Source: a virus
Length of the DNA: 64,000 bases
Strand: one strand, 5' to 3'
Virus record (IMG/VR): IMGVR_UViG_3300036939_000082
Coordinates: 1-64,000 of that record
The notes beneath the pieces were generated by a model. The model saw nothing but the letters and a program-made list of their open reading frames with translations, was not told the DNA's origin and made no database searches. This document shows, one piece after another, positions 41,462 to 48,236 of the stretch. The translations under genes and the position numbers were made by a program. Position 1 is the first letter of the stretch, and each line of letters opens with the position of its first letter.

Positions 41462-41543
41462 TACAATATTAACTGGCAGACAAGCGACAAGCCAACCGAA
41501 AGCAAAACCCGCAGATTGAGAGAGACTGCGGGTTTTGTTTTTC
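41462..41543 (+). ncRNA. Possible 70-nt small RNA
   Basis: An extended -10 (TGCTACAAT, 41459-41467) is followed by about 70 bases without ORF and a terminator (AAAACCCGCAG / CTGCGGGTTTT, then TTTTTC, 41504-41543). Evidence is limited to these signals. Confidence 0.35.
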
Positions 41544-41618
41544 TTGAGGGGCGATTGTTGGGTTTTGGCTTTTACAAAAGAATCGATTTTATTTTTGTGG
41601 ATTCAATCGACCTTTTTG

Positions 41619-42161
41619 CTAGCGATCGCCTAGAAAATCCTCAAATATTGCACCCCGTTTAATCAGATATTGCTTCATCGATTTAGAAATGACGGAGTTT
41701 GAGTTGAATCGGGCTTTCTCAACATTAGTCTGACTTAAGTCAGCACCGCTCAGGTCAGCACCGCTCAAGTCAGCACCGCTCAGGTCAGCACCGCTCAGGT
41801 CAGCACCGCTCAAGTCAGCACCGCTCAGGTCAGCACCGCTCAGGTTAGCACCGCTCAGGTCGGCATCACTCAGATCGACATCACTCAAGTTTCGATCTGT
41901 GATTCCCTGGGTAACAAGTTCTCGTACTAGATGCCACTTGTTGTTGATTTCGTTGTTATTGTCATCCTTTGAGTGTTCACTCAAGATTTGAACACTTGCA
42001 ATAGGAAAACCGCTTATTTCTTCTAATTCTCCTGACTTGATGCGAGATACAAGGCGTTTGACATATTCTTGAGAACCTTCTACCGTTAATACGGTACTGT
42101 GTGCAGGATTCTTATTTTGGTTGTCAACAATTCGATCGCCCGGAACTAATTTCTTTTTCAT
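41619..42161 (-). CDS. Pentapeptide-repeat protein
   Basis: 180 aa. Residues about 95-150 are an uninterrupted series of ADLSG-type pentapeptides, which fold as a right-handed quadrilateral beta-helix; some such proteins mimic DNA and bind gyrase. The N-terminal 85 residues are a separate domain with VLTVEGSQEYVKRLVSRIKSGEL. The repeats are almost identical at the DNA level (see 41739-41888), so the array expanded recently. Confidence 0.85.
   Translation of the reverse strand: MKKKLVPGDRIVDNQNKNPAHSTVLTVEGSQEYVKRLVSRIKSGELEEISGFPIASVQILSEHSKDDNNNEINNKWHLVRELVTQGITDRNLSDVDLSDADLSGANLSGADLSGADLSGADLSGADLSGADLSGADLSGADLSQTNVEKARFNSNSVISKSMKQYLIKRGAIFEDFLGDR
41739..41888 (-). repeat. Ten 15-bp tandem repeats in the pentapeptide gene
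   Basis: Units GTCAGCACCGCTCAG/A; eight nearly identical, the last two diverged. Each unit codes one pentapeptide. Confidence 0.85.
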
Positions 42162-42204
42162 CTTTGTTTAAAGTGTGGTTTTGTTTTTTTTGAGGGACGA
42201 TCGG

Positions 42205-42320
42205 CTATTCCCACCAAATTTCTTTAACAGGACGGCTCCAATCTGTTTCGGGGTGCATATTTTCTGGGGTAACTCCCTCCATTAGCTGTTCTAGTGTTGA
42301 AGGCTTTTTACGATTGTCAT
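42205..42320 (-). pseudogene. Decayed MazE-type antitoxin
   Basis: The frame ending at 42205 reads STLEQLMEGVTPENMHPETDW followed by SRPVKEIW, the typical toxin-binding C-terminus of MazE ('..L.eLl.gvTpeNrh.e.dwG.pvGkEvW'). No ATG is in this frame; the ATG at 42318-42320, directly behind a TATAAAGCAAAAACAA leader, is in another frame and stops after nine codons. A frameshift at the 5' end has inactivated it, and no MazF toxin is present. Confidence 0.6.
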
Positions 42321-42387
42321 TTGTTTTTGCTTTATAGGATTACCAAGTTATTATATACTCTAATACATCGATTAGAGGTTGTTCTTT

Positions 42388-42684
42388 ATGAAACGAGACG
42401 AAATTAAGCTCAGTTTTATAGAGACAGACAACGAGTCAATTAGCGAGACTTGTAGGTGCGAATTTTGCGATCGCCCTATCCGATTTTACCGATATAAAGG
42501 ATGGCTCTTTAACAACTATGTCGTTCAAAATACAGATGGTAGCGTTCACCGTCGCTGCGATCGCCCGGTAGCATGGTCGCCGTCTCGCAGGGATATTCCA
42601 GATGGCTGGGAGTATTGGCGACCCGACAGCGATGACGATCGCGCGTGTTACATCATAAAAAAGTACACTCGTTTTGAAAAGTGA
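42388..42684 (+). CDS. Small zinc-finger-like protein
   Basis: 98 aa from ATG at 42388. CRCEFCDRPI and SVHRRCDRP give a C-x-C-x2-C...H-x3-C metal site. No family recognised. Confidence 0.55.
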   Translation: MKRDEIKLSFIETDNESISETCRCEFCDRPIRFYRYKGWLFNNYVVQNTDGSVHRRCDRPVAWSPSRRDIPDGWEYWRPDSDDDRACYIIKKYTRFEK

Positions 42685-42701
42685 TCCACTATCAAAAAAT
42701 A

Positions 42702-42746
42702 GACCCGCATCTTTGTTTAAGAGCAATTGGAGCGGGTTTTAATTTT
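42702..42746 (+). terminator. Intrinsic terminator
   Basis: ACCCGC pairs with GCGGGT around a long loop, followed by TTTAATTTT. Confidence 0.5.
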
Positions 42747-42769
42747 GGGGCGATAGCTGTGCTATTATG

Positions 42770-42784
42770 TCATGATACATACTG
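42770..42784 (+). repeat. 15-bp operator-like repeat TCATGATACATACTG, copy 1
   Basis: Lies between an extended -10 (GTGCTATTAT) and the GTG start at 42795; an identical copy is at 43006-43020 near the 3' end of the same gene. Likely binding site of the encoded RHH protein. Confidence 0.5.
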
Positions 42785-42794
42785 AGGTAACATC

Positions 42795-43058
42795 GTGGAA
42801 ACAAGGCAACAGCGGTACGAGCAAACTAAAAAAGGTAAACAAACGCGACAAACGGCAATTGCCGCTTATAGAACTAGGCGGGTCAAATGGGAAGTTTGGT
42901 TAACTCCGGAAATATCAAAGGCCCTAGAAGCTTCAATCCCTGACGGGGAAAGCAAATCAGAGTTTTTGAGAAAAATTTTACACAAGCACCTTGACAGGGT
43001 AGTTTTCATGATACATACTGTAGGGGAGCCTGATGAAATAAAAACAAAAAATGACTAA
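42795..43058 (+). CDS. Ribbon-helix-helix-like regulator
   Basis: 87 aa, GTG start with GAGGTAAC upstream. RVKWEVWLTPEISKALEASIPDGESKSEFLRKILHKHL has the strand-helix-helix layout of MetJ/Arc-type repressors. Two identical 15-bp sites flank the gene's promoter and 3' end. It overlaps the next gene by ATGA. Confidence 0.55.
   Translation: METRQQRYEQTKKGKQTRQTAIAAYRTRRVKWEVWLTPEISKALEASIPDGESKSEFLRKILHKHLDRVVFMIHTVGEPDEIKTKND
43006..43020 (+). repeat. 15-bp operator-like repeat, copy 2
   Basis: Identical to 42770-42784; inside the 3' coding part of the RHH-like gene, ahead of the next start. Confidence 0.5.
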
Positions 43059-43353
43059 CCCAGAAATGTCGGAATTAATTGCTCAATCTGAAGCTGAAAT
43101 TGCTGCGCTCAAAGCTAACCTCGATCGAATGCAGGAGCGTCACGATTTACTCAATGCTGTCGAAGCGGTGCGCGAATCTATTTTGTTGCACCTTGACCGG
43201 GCGATCGAAATGTTAAATAAAGTCGCCCCGACTCAAGTTGCAACGTTCAAAAGTGAAATTGACGCAAAGTTTGAAGCGGCAGAATGGCGATCGGAATGTA
43301 ATGCTAGCAAAATTGGAGAGATAGTATTCGTCGAAACCAAGATGAAGAGTTAG
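43051..43353 (+). CDS. Coiled-coil protein
   Basis: 100 aa; heptad-rich helix ELIAQSEAEIAALKANLDRMQERHDLLNAVEAV. Overlaps the RHH gene. Function unknown. Confidence 0.55.
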   Translation: MTNPEMSELIAQSEAEIAALKANLDRMQERHDLLNAVEAVRESILLHLDRAIEMLNKVAPTQVATFKSEIDAKFEAAEWRSECNASKIGEIVFVETKMKS

Positions 43354-43427
43354 TAGTTTAACGGCGATCGGGGTTGCGCATCGTACACGCGAAATTTTAA
43401 TTTTCTAAAAATGCAAAAAGAGACAAT

Positions 43428-43928
43428 ATGACTAGCTACATTGAACTTTTGATTGAAAATCTACAGTTACGCACGAAAAAAGAACGCCTGACTATAGAAA
43501 AGAAAAGTCTGAAGACGGAAATTGAACGCTTGACTAAACAATTAGAACACATGAAGGCATTAAGAATTGAAATGCACAACGCATTTAAGCACGATCGCCC
43601 GATAGGTACAATGAAAGAAGTAGGCAGGGAGTCGCTAGAGTTTAACTGTGATGGCACTGGTGGAACGATTCACATAGTGAAATACGTTGATGATAGTGGT
43701 ACTTCTTTTATATACACAGAAGGGTTTGCCGAAAACGGTGATATAGCTCCTAAATTGTTCTGGCTAGGATATGCTGTTTTTTTCTTAGCTGAATGGCTAG
43801 GGCAACTAGGTTTTGTTTCTGTACCCGATCGGTTTGTAAAACTTTGTGAGGAAAATCCTAAATTTTTGGGTTTTGTTGATCGGGAGTTTCAACGGATCCG
43901 CGACACAAACCGAGGTGATAATACATGA
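43428..43928 (+). CDS. Coiled-coil/membrane-associated hypothetical protein
   Basis: 166 aa. N-terminal coiled coil (TKKERLTIEKKSLKTEIERLTKQLEHM), beta region, then a moderately hydrophobic LFWLGYAVFFLAEWLGQLGFV. First gene of the operon leading to the PAPS-reductase-like protein; overlaps the next gene. Confidence 0.55.
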   Translation: MTSYIELLIENLQLRTKKERLTIEKKSLKTEIERLTKQLEHMKALRIEMHNAFKHDRPIGTMKEVGRESLEFNCDGTGGTIHIVKYVDDSGTSFIYTEGFAENGDIAPKLFWLGYAVFFLAEWLGQLGFVSVPDRFVKLCEENPKFLGFVDREFQRIRDTNRGDNT

Positions 43929-44269
43929 AAAACCGCAAATTAGTCGAAGTTAAAGTTTTTGAACCTGCAAAACACTCCTCACTAGGAGAATGTAAAATAG
44001 ACGGACAGTTCTCTCATCTCGATCGCCACCGATTCACTAATTGCTGGCAAAAACCTTTACCCAGCGGAGCTATTAGGTGCTGGCAACTAGGTTGCCAAGG
44101 TCGCTGGGATTTTGTAGACGGCGTTTGCCTTGATTTTCTTGGTCGGTATCGCGCTGAGATTGTTGGGGAAATTTCGCGCGATCGCCAAGGAGAGAAAGAT
44201 AGATTTGTTTCCGCTGATGCAGCACAATTGAAATTTTTTACACAAAACGAAAACTTTTCCAAGGATTAA
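43925..44269 (+). CDS. Hypothetical protein with Cys/Trp-rich core
   Basis: 114 aa; four Cys and four Trp between residues 19 and 65 (NCWQKP, IRCWQLGCQGRW, GVCLDF). Possibly a metal-binding partner of the adjacent PP-loop enzyme. No family recognised. Confidence 0.5.
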   Translation: MKNRKLVEVKVFEPAKHSSLGECKIDGQFSHLDRHRFTNCWQKPLPSGAIRCWQLGCQGRWDFVDGVCLDFLGRYRAEIVGEISRDRQGEKDRFVSADAAQLKFFTQNENFSKD

Positions 44270-44270
44270 A

Positions 44271-45299
44271 ATGAACACTCAACTGACACTTGCACTCGAC
44301 ATATTCCCCGACGCCAGTCTAACTTTAGAGCAAAAAATCGAATGGAGTTTAAAAGTTTTTGACAGTTTAGACGAAGAGAAAGAGTACCGACTTGCTTTTA
44401 GTGGAGGTAAAGACAGCCACGTATTACTCGGAATATACTTAAAGTGGCGCGAGTCTCGTCAAAAAAACTTGAAGTTAAATGTGGTCTTTTCTGATACGTT
44501 GCTAGAAAGTCAGCAGCTTTACAGTCTGATCGAATTGACAGAGAAGACTTGCAAGGCAAAAGAAATCAACTTTATTCGAGTTAAACCCTTGTTAGAACAC
44601 AATTTTTGGGTAATTCTGTTTGGACTGGGTTATCCTGTACCGAATCACAGGGTTAGATGGTGTACAAGCCGTTTAAAAATCGATCCAATGGAAAAGACCC
44701 CGGGCATCGGCATTACGGGTTCTCATTTTGGAGAGAGTACAAAAAGAGACAACAGACTAAAAAAATGCGGTTCCAACGAATGCGGTATCAATGAATTATC
44801 TAATACTGTTGAACCTTTAGCAATCTGGCGAAACTGCGATATCTGGGATTGGATAATACTGTACTCTGACAGTATTATCTATAACGGAGTAAGCAGTCAA
44901 TTATTGTCCACATACAACATAGCAGAAGATAAAAATGGGAGCTTGAGAATGGGTTGTTTTATGTGTCCCGTGATAGCTCAGAGTACAACAGTTAAATTGG
45001 TAAACGATGGCATCGTGTCTCCAATTACCCTCAAAATTCGGGAGATTCTTGAAATTTTGCGAAAAAAACCCAGGATTTTATCGCAAAGGACTAAAAAGAA
45101 TGGGGCAATTTTAGTGGACGCTAGAATCGAAGTTTGGGAAAAAATGAAACCTTTTTTTCCTGTACTTTTAGAAAACAACTGGATTCAGCCCGAGGTAATA
45201 CACTTGGTTGAAGAAATGTTGTCTAAGAGAACTTACCCCCCAACCTACAAACAAGATTGGATAAAAGAACAGGAACAACTTCTCAAAAGTTTAGACTAG
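44271..45299 (+). CDS. PAPS-reductase/DndC-like PP-loop protein
   Basis: 342 aa. PP-loop SGGKDS at 44-49; PNHRVRWCTSRLKIDPME at about 125-142, as in the substrate segment of DndC-type enzymes; and Cys residues in RMGCFMCPV near 225-231 with an upstream CGSNECGI, which could hold a [4Fe-4S] cluster. The family activates sulfate-type or other substrates by adenylation; some members insert sulfur into DNA or tRNA. It is shorter than true DndC (50161-51726). The last gene of a three-gene operon with a strong terminator behind. Confidence 0.75.
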   Translation: MNTQLTLALDIFPDASLTLEQKIEWSLKVFDSLDEEKEYRLAFSGGKDSHVLLGIYLKWRESRQKNLKLNVVFSDTLLESQQLYSLIELTEKTCKAKEINFIRVKPLLEHNFWVILFGLGYPVPNHRVRWCTSRLKIDPMEKTPGIGITGSHFGESTKRDNRLKKCGSNECGINELSNTVEPLAIWRNCDIWDWIILYSDSIIYNGVSSQLLSTYNIAEDKNGSLRMGCFMCPVIAQSTTVKLVNDGIVSPITLKIREILEILRKKPRILSQRTKKNGAILVDARIEVWEKMKPFFPVLLENNWIQPEVIHLVEEMLSKRTYPPTYKQDWIKEQEQLLKSLD

Positions 45300-45331
45300 A
45301 GACAAAATACCGATCGCGCAATCGTCTACAG

Positions 45332-45365
45332 CAAAAACCCAGCAAATGTTTGCTGGGTTTTTGCG
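45332..45365 (+). terminator. Intrinsic terminator
   Basis: AAAACCCAGCAAA-tg-TTTGCTGGGTTTTT, perfect stem. Confidence 0.85.
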
Positions 45366-45389
45366 TGTAAAGTATCGGTGTAACCGCTT

Positions 45390-45875
45390 CTATTGCATGA
45401 TACAATTTGGCAGCGCTTTCTGAAGCGAGCTTTTTTCTTCTCGACTAATTTCATTTCCGCCAATATAAAGCTCGGCTAAGTTGTGCAGCGAGCTTAACGG
45501 CTCAAGCGTTGTAATTTTATTGCCTGACAAGTTTAACCTTGTCAGATTGGTTAATTTCGCTAGGGGTGCAACATCGACAATTTGGTTGTCGTCTAGATAG
45601 AGCCACGTCAGATCCAGCAGCGATCCCAGTGAGCTGAGGTTGACTATTTTATTTTGTCTCAAGTCTAGGTGTATCAACTTGAACAATGGTTCTAGCGGAC
45701 TGATGTCGCTGATTTTGTTTCCCTTCAACCAGAGATACATCAGGTGCGTCAATTCACTGAAAGGCTGCAAGTCCTCAATTCCTTTGTCCTCGACAGCTAC
45801 ATCCGTCAGCCTAGTGATTTCGCTGATTTTAGGTAGCTGTTCTGCCGTGTACTGGTCGGGGTATATGTACGTCAT
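45390..45875 (-). CDS. Leucine-rich-repeat protein, second
   Basis: 161 aa with six internalin-like LRRs (ISDISPLEPLFKLIHLDLRQNKI and similar). It probably derives from the same ancestor as 33477-34103. Its promoter is a TTGCGT-17-TACCAT cassette behind a hairpin. Confidence 0.8.
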   Translation of the reverse strand: MTYIYPDQYTAEQLPKISEITRLTDVAVEDKGIEDLQPFSELTHLMYLWLKGNKISDISPLEPLFKLIHLDLRQNKIVNLSSLGSLLDLTWLYLDDNQIVDVAPLAKLTNLTRLNLSGNKITTLEPLSSLHNLAELYIGGNEISREEKSSLQKALPNCIMQ

Positions 45876-46075
45876 TAGGTGTATGAGTAAAAATCTGTTT
45901 TGTTTTTGATGGTATCACAAGTTGTGGCACTACGCAAACGAAAAGCCTCTCGGTTAAGTACCAAAGGACTTTTTCGATATTTAATTGGTAAACTAAAAAT
46001 TTACACAAATGCTTTAAGATGTAAATAGCGTGCTACTAGGCTGCTTTTTCCATCACTGACAAGGACTAAACCAAT

Positions 46076-46495
46076 ATGACTTTTAAAGAATCTCGTTTTT
46101 TGCTTCGCTTTGACGAATTTGCGCCAAAAGCTTTCTTGATCGCCTTAGCAAAATTTGAAGGAATTTTTTCCTCTGACTTGATACATCAAGTGAATCAAGT
46201 AGGCGATGCTTTAATCGGTAATGAATTAGAACAAACATCTCAACTTATTTGTATTGCCCAAAAAGATGTTATTTTTTACGAGGTTTTCAAACAGGCTTAC
46301 GAGGACTTGCTGGAAGTTGACAGTGAAAATGCAAGTTACTTTGATAAATCAGATATATGCTTGCGACGGACTGGTGATGATATTGAGAGATTTTTAACTA
46401 CTCCCCTGAGTGATGCAAATCCTCAGACTGCGGTCAAAAGACTTTTTGGAGGAGCAGATAATTTAGTTGAACGGGTTTATCAACTGAGATTTTGA
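46076..46495 (+). CDS. Hypothetical protein
   Basis: 139 aa; helical, no family recognised. Confidence 0.5.
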   Translation: MTFKESRFLLRFDEFAPKAFLIALAKFEGIFSSDLIHQVNQVGDALIGNELEQTSQLICIAQKDVIFYEVFKQAYEDLLEVDSENASYFDKSDICLRRTGDDIERFLTTPLSDANPQTAVKRLFGGADNLVERVYQLRF

Positions 46496-46622
46496 TTTGA
46501 TCTGTTATCGTAGTTAGTACCCAGCTAAGTCATTAGACGTTTTGGAAAAGGTTCACTTTTTTGTTCGGGTCTACAGAGGTGAGACTGCTTTGTTTTTGAT
46601 GGTGTCACAAGTTTTAACGGGA

Positions 46623-46671
46623 CGCAAACAACAAGCCCTTCAGTATTTAAATGAAAGGCTTGTTGTTTGCG
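46623..46671. repeat. 20-bp-arm hairpin with adjacent orphan promoter
   Basis: CGCAAACAACAAGCCCTTCA pairs with TGAAAGGCTTGTTGTTTGCG around GTATTTAAA. On the minus strand it runs into TTGCGT-17-CACCAT, nearly the same cassette as in front of the LRR gene at 45875, but no intact minus-strand gene follows. Confidence 0.55.
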
Positions 46672-46734
46672 TTGAAAGCTACGAAGCATCAATCTCTATC
46701 CAACCAGGATTTGGTGTGTAAATTTCACAACTCT

Positions 46735-47097
46735 TTAAGTGTGTTGTGTGTCCCAAAAATTAGCTAATGTCTGAACCTCTTTACGCCATTCTGCCGTCAA
46801 ACTGTACATTCGACGGGGGCGACCGCGCCCTTCTGTCTTTTTCCAGTAGGGTTTTGTTATCCCCTCTTTCTCAAGAAAATTTAATGCGACATAAAGTACC
46901 GTATCAGAAACCTGATAAACAGGAAATTTTTCTTTCAGTTTGTCCATCAGTTCTGTTCCGTAGGAATCTCCCTCTAATAAAACCGAAAGGATGTAACATA
47001 CTGCCTCTTCTGGGTTTAGGTAAATAGGGGGTGGGAATTGAAAATATTGATAAATTTTTGCGAGGCTGAGCCGTGAATTCGTTGGGTTGTGGATCAT
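46735..47097 (-). CDS. PadR-family regulator (Pex-like)
   Basis: 120 aa. EEAVCYILSVLLEGDSYGTELMDKL, SDTVLYVALNFLEKEG and EGRGRPRRMYSLT are the PadR winged helix in the form typical of cyanobacterial PadR proteins such as the clock-related Pex. It lacks the usual target gene beside it. Confidence 0.8.
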   Translation of the reverse strand: MIHNPTNSRLSLAKIYQYFQFPPPIYLNPEEAVCYILSVLLEGDSYGTELMDKLKEKFPVYQVSDTVLYVALNFLEKEGITKPYWKKTEGRGRPRRMYSLTAEWRKEVQTLANFWDTQHT

Positions 47098-47269
47098 TGG
47101 TTTTGTTGATTCTAATACTTTTATTAGTTTAGCACGATAAAACGTTTAGCAGTTTATTTCGATCGACAGGTTTTTGTTTTTTACGGTTAGAGATTACGCA
47201 GTTTGTTTGCCTAAAATGTGGCAGTGAGGCGGATATATAGAATTTTGCGATGTTATTGTTTTGATTTAT

Positions 47270-47580
47270 AACAAACCTTGATTTAGTATTGCTTGTAACT
47301 CTCCCCCGTGCTAGAATGAATTATAAAATTTTCAGGAAAGCCCATAAGACGGTAACATTCCTTCAGTGTCAGCTTTCTCACTACATCTTGCTCGGGAATG
47401 TAGATAAAAAACCTACCCGATGTTTCTTGCGAAGGAATTGTGGGATGTACTCCATCTACCGAATAAATGCGATTAGGTTGTCTGTGAACTCTCGATAAAT
47501 GTATCGAATTGTTTACCGGGCAAGCCGACTGACTGAACCAAGAATCCTCGTACCTTTAGGTCGAAGAGTGTCAAGCACTA
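47270..47580 (+). mobile_element. TnpB-type element relic, third
   Basis: About 47540-47576 carries the right-end motif GAATCCTCGTACCTTTAGG...GAAGAGTGTCAA shared with the relics at 29332 and 41387. The preceding 250 bp hold no ORF. The left boundary is uncertain. Nothing else recognisable lies in the gene-free stretch 47098-47652. Confidence 0.4.
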
Positions 47581-47652
47581 TGCAAAACGTGAATTTGAGA
47601 TTGAGGTAGAAATAATAACCTGCAATTATTGCTACTCCGATCACCCGCTCTT

Positions 47653-48234
47653 TCAATTTTTCAAGAACTGTTCAGCCGCCAGCCAAGCTTTTTCGGGAGT
47701 TGGATGCGGTGCGCTCAATGTCCGATCGCCCGCGCCCACACCAAAATCGTAAGGAAAAGATCCGGGTGCTCGAACGCGGAAGCTCCAACCTTCCGATCGC
47801 CCACGTTCCACTAATTCGACTCGATACTGAACCCGCTGCACCGTGTATATCTGGCGATTGCCGTTCCTAACGTCTAATCCGCCGTAGCAATCGGGACGGT
47901 AGGTTTCCACGATTTTTGCAACCAAGCTTCTGTGGCAGCGCACGGGCGATCTCTCCCAACAGCACAAGGTTACATCGGTTTCTGGATCGAGATTGTCCAG
48001 CCAGTGCTTGATAGCATTCCAGCGCGATCGGCAAGTTTTTCGATAAGCTTCCACATAGTCTTCCCAATCTGCTTTAGACTTCGGGCTGTTTTTGTACTTT
48101 TGTACCGCTCTCCAATTAGGGACAAACAGTTCGATTGTCTTGACATCGGAGTGGGACTTAGGTGGATACTTGGCGATTGACTGGAGTTCGCCAAACTGAA
48201 ATTCCCATTTAGAGAATGCTGTGAAGTAAATCAT
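47653..48234 (-). CDS. DUF488-like protein with C-terminal extension
   Basis: 193 aa. The segment DVTLCCWERSPVRCHRSLVAK (about 90-110) is the hallmark of DUF488 proteins ('vaLlC.E.dp..CHRs.va..l'), with Cys and His that may form an active site. The N-terminus MIYFTAFSKWEFQFGELQSIA fits less common DUF488 forms; a second domain (IYTVQRVQYRVELVERG..., PEKAWLAAEQFL) follows. It is the last gene of the DndC operon, two bases behind the helicase. Function in nucleic acid repair or modification is a guess. Confidence 0.7.
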   Translation of the reverse strand: MIYFTAFSKWEFQFGELQSIAKYPPKSHSDVKTIELFVPNWRAVQKYKNSPKSKADWEDYVEAYRKTCRSRWNAIKHWLDNLDPETDVTLCCWERSPVRCHRSLVAKIVETYRPDCYGGLDVRNGNRQIYTVQRVQYRVELVERGRSEGWSFRVRAPGSFPYDFGVGAGDRTLSAPHPTPEKAWLAAEQFLKN

Positions 48235-48236
48235 TT

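Noticed and set aside
41739-41888. Regular 15-bp units resembling a short CRISPR or minisatellite
   Set aside because: The units are in frame and encode a pentapeptide-repeat domain; there are no unique spacers.
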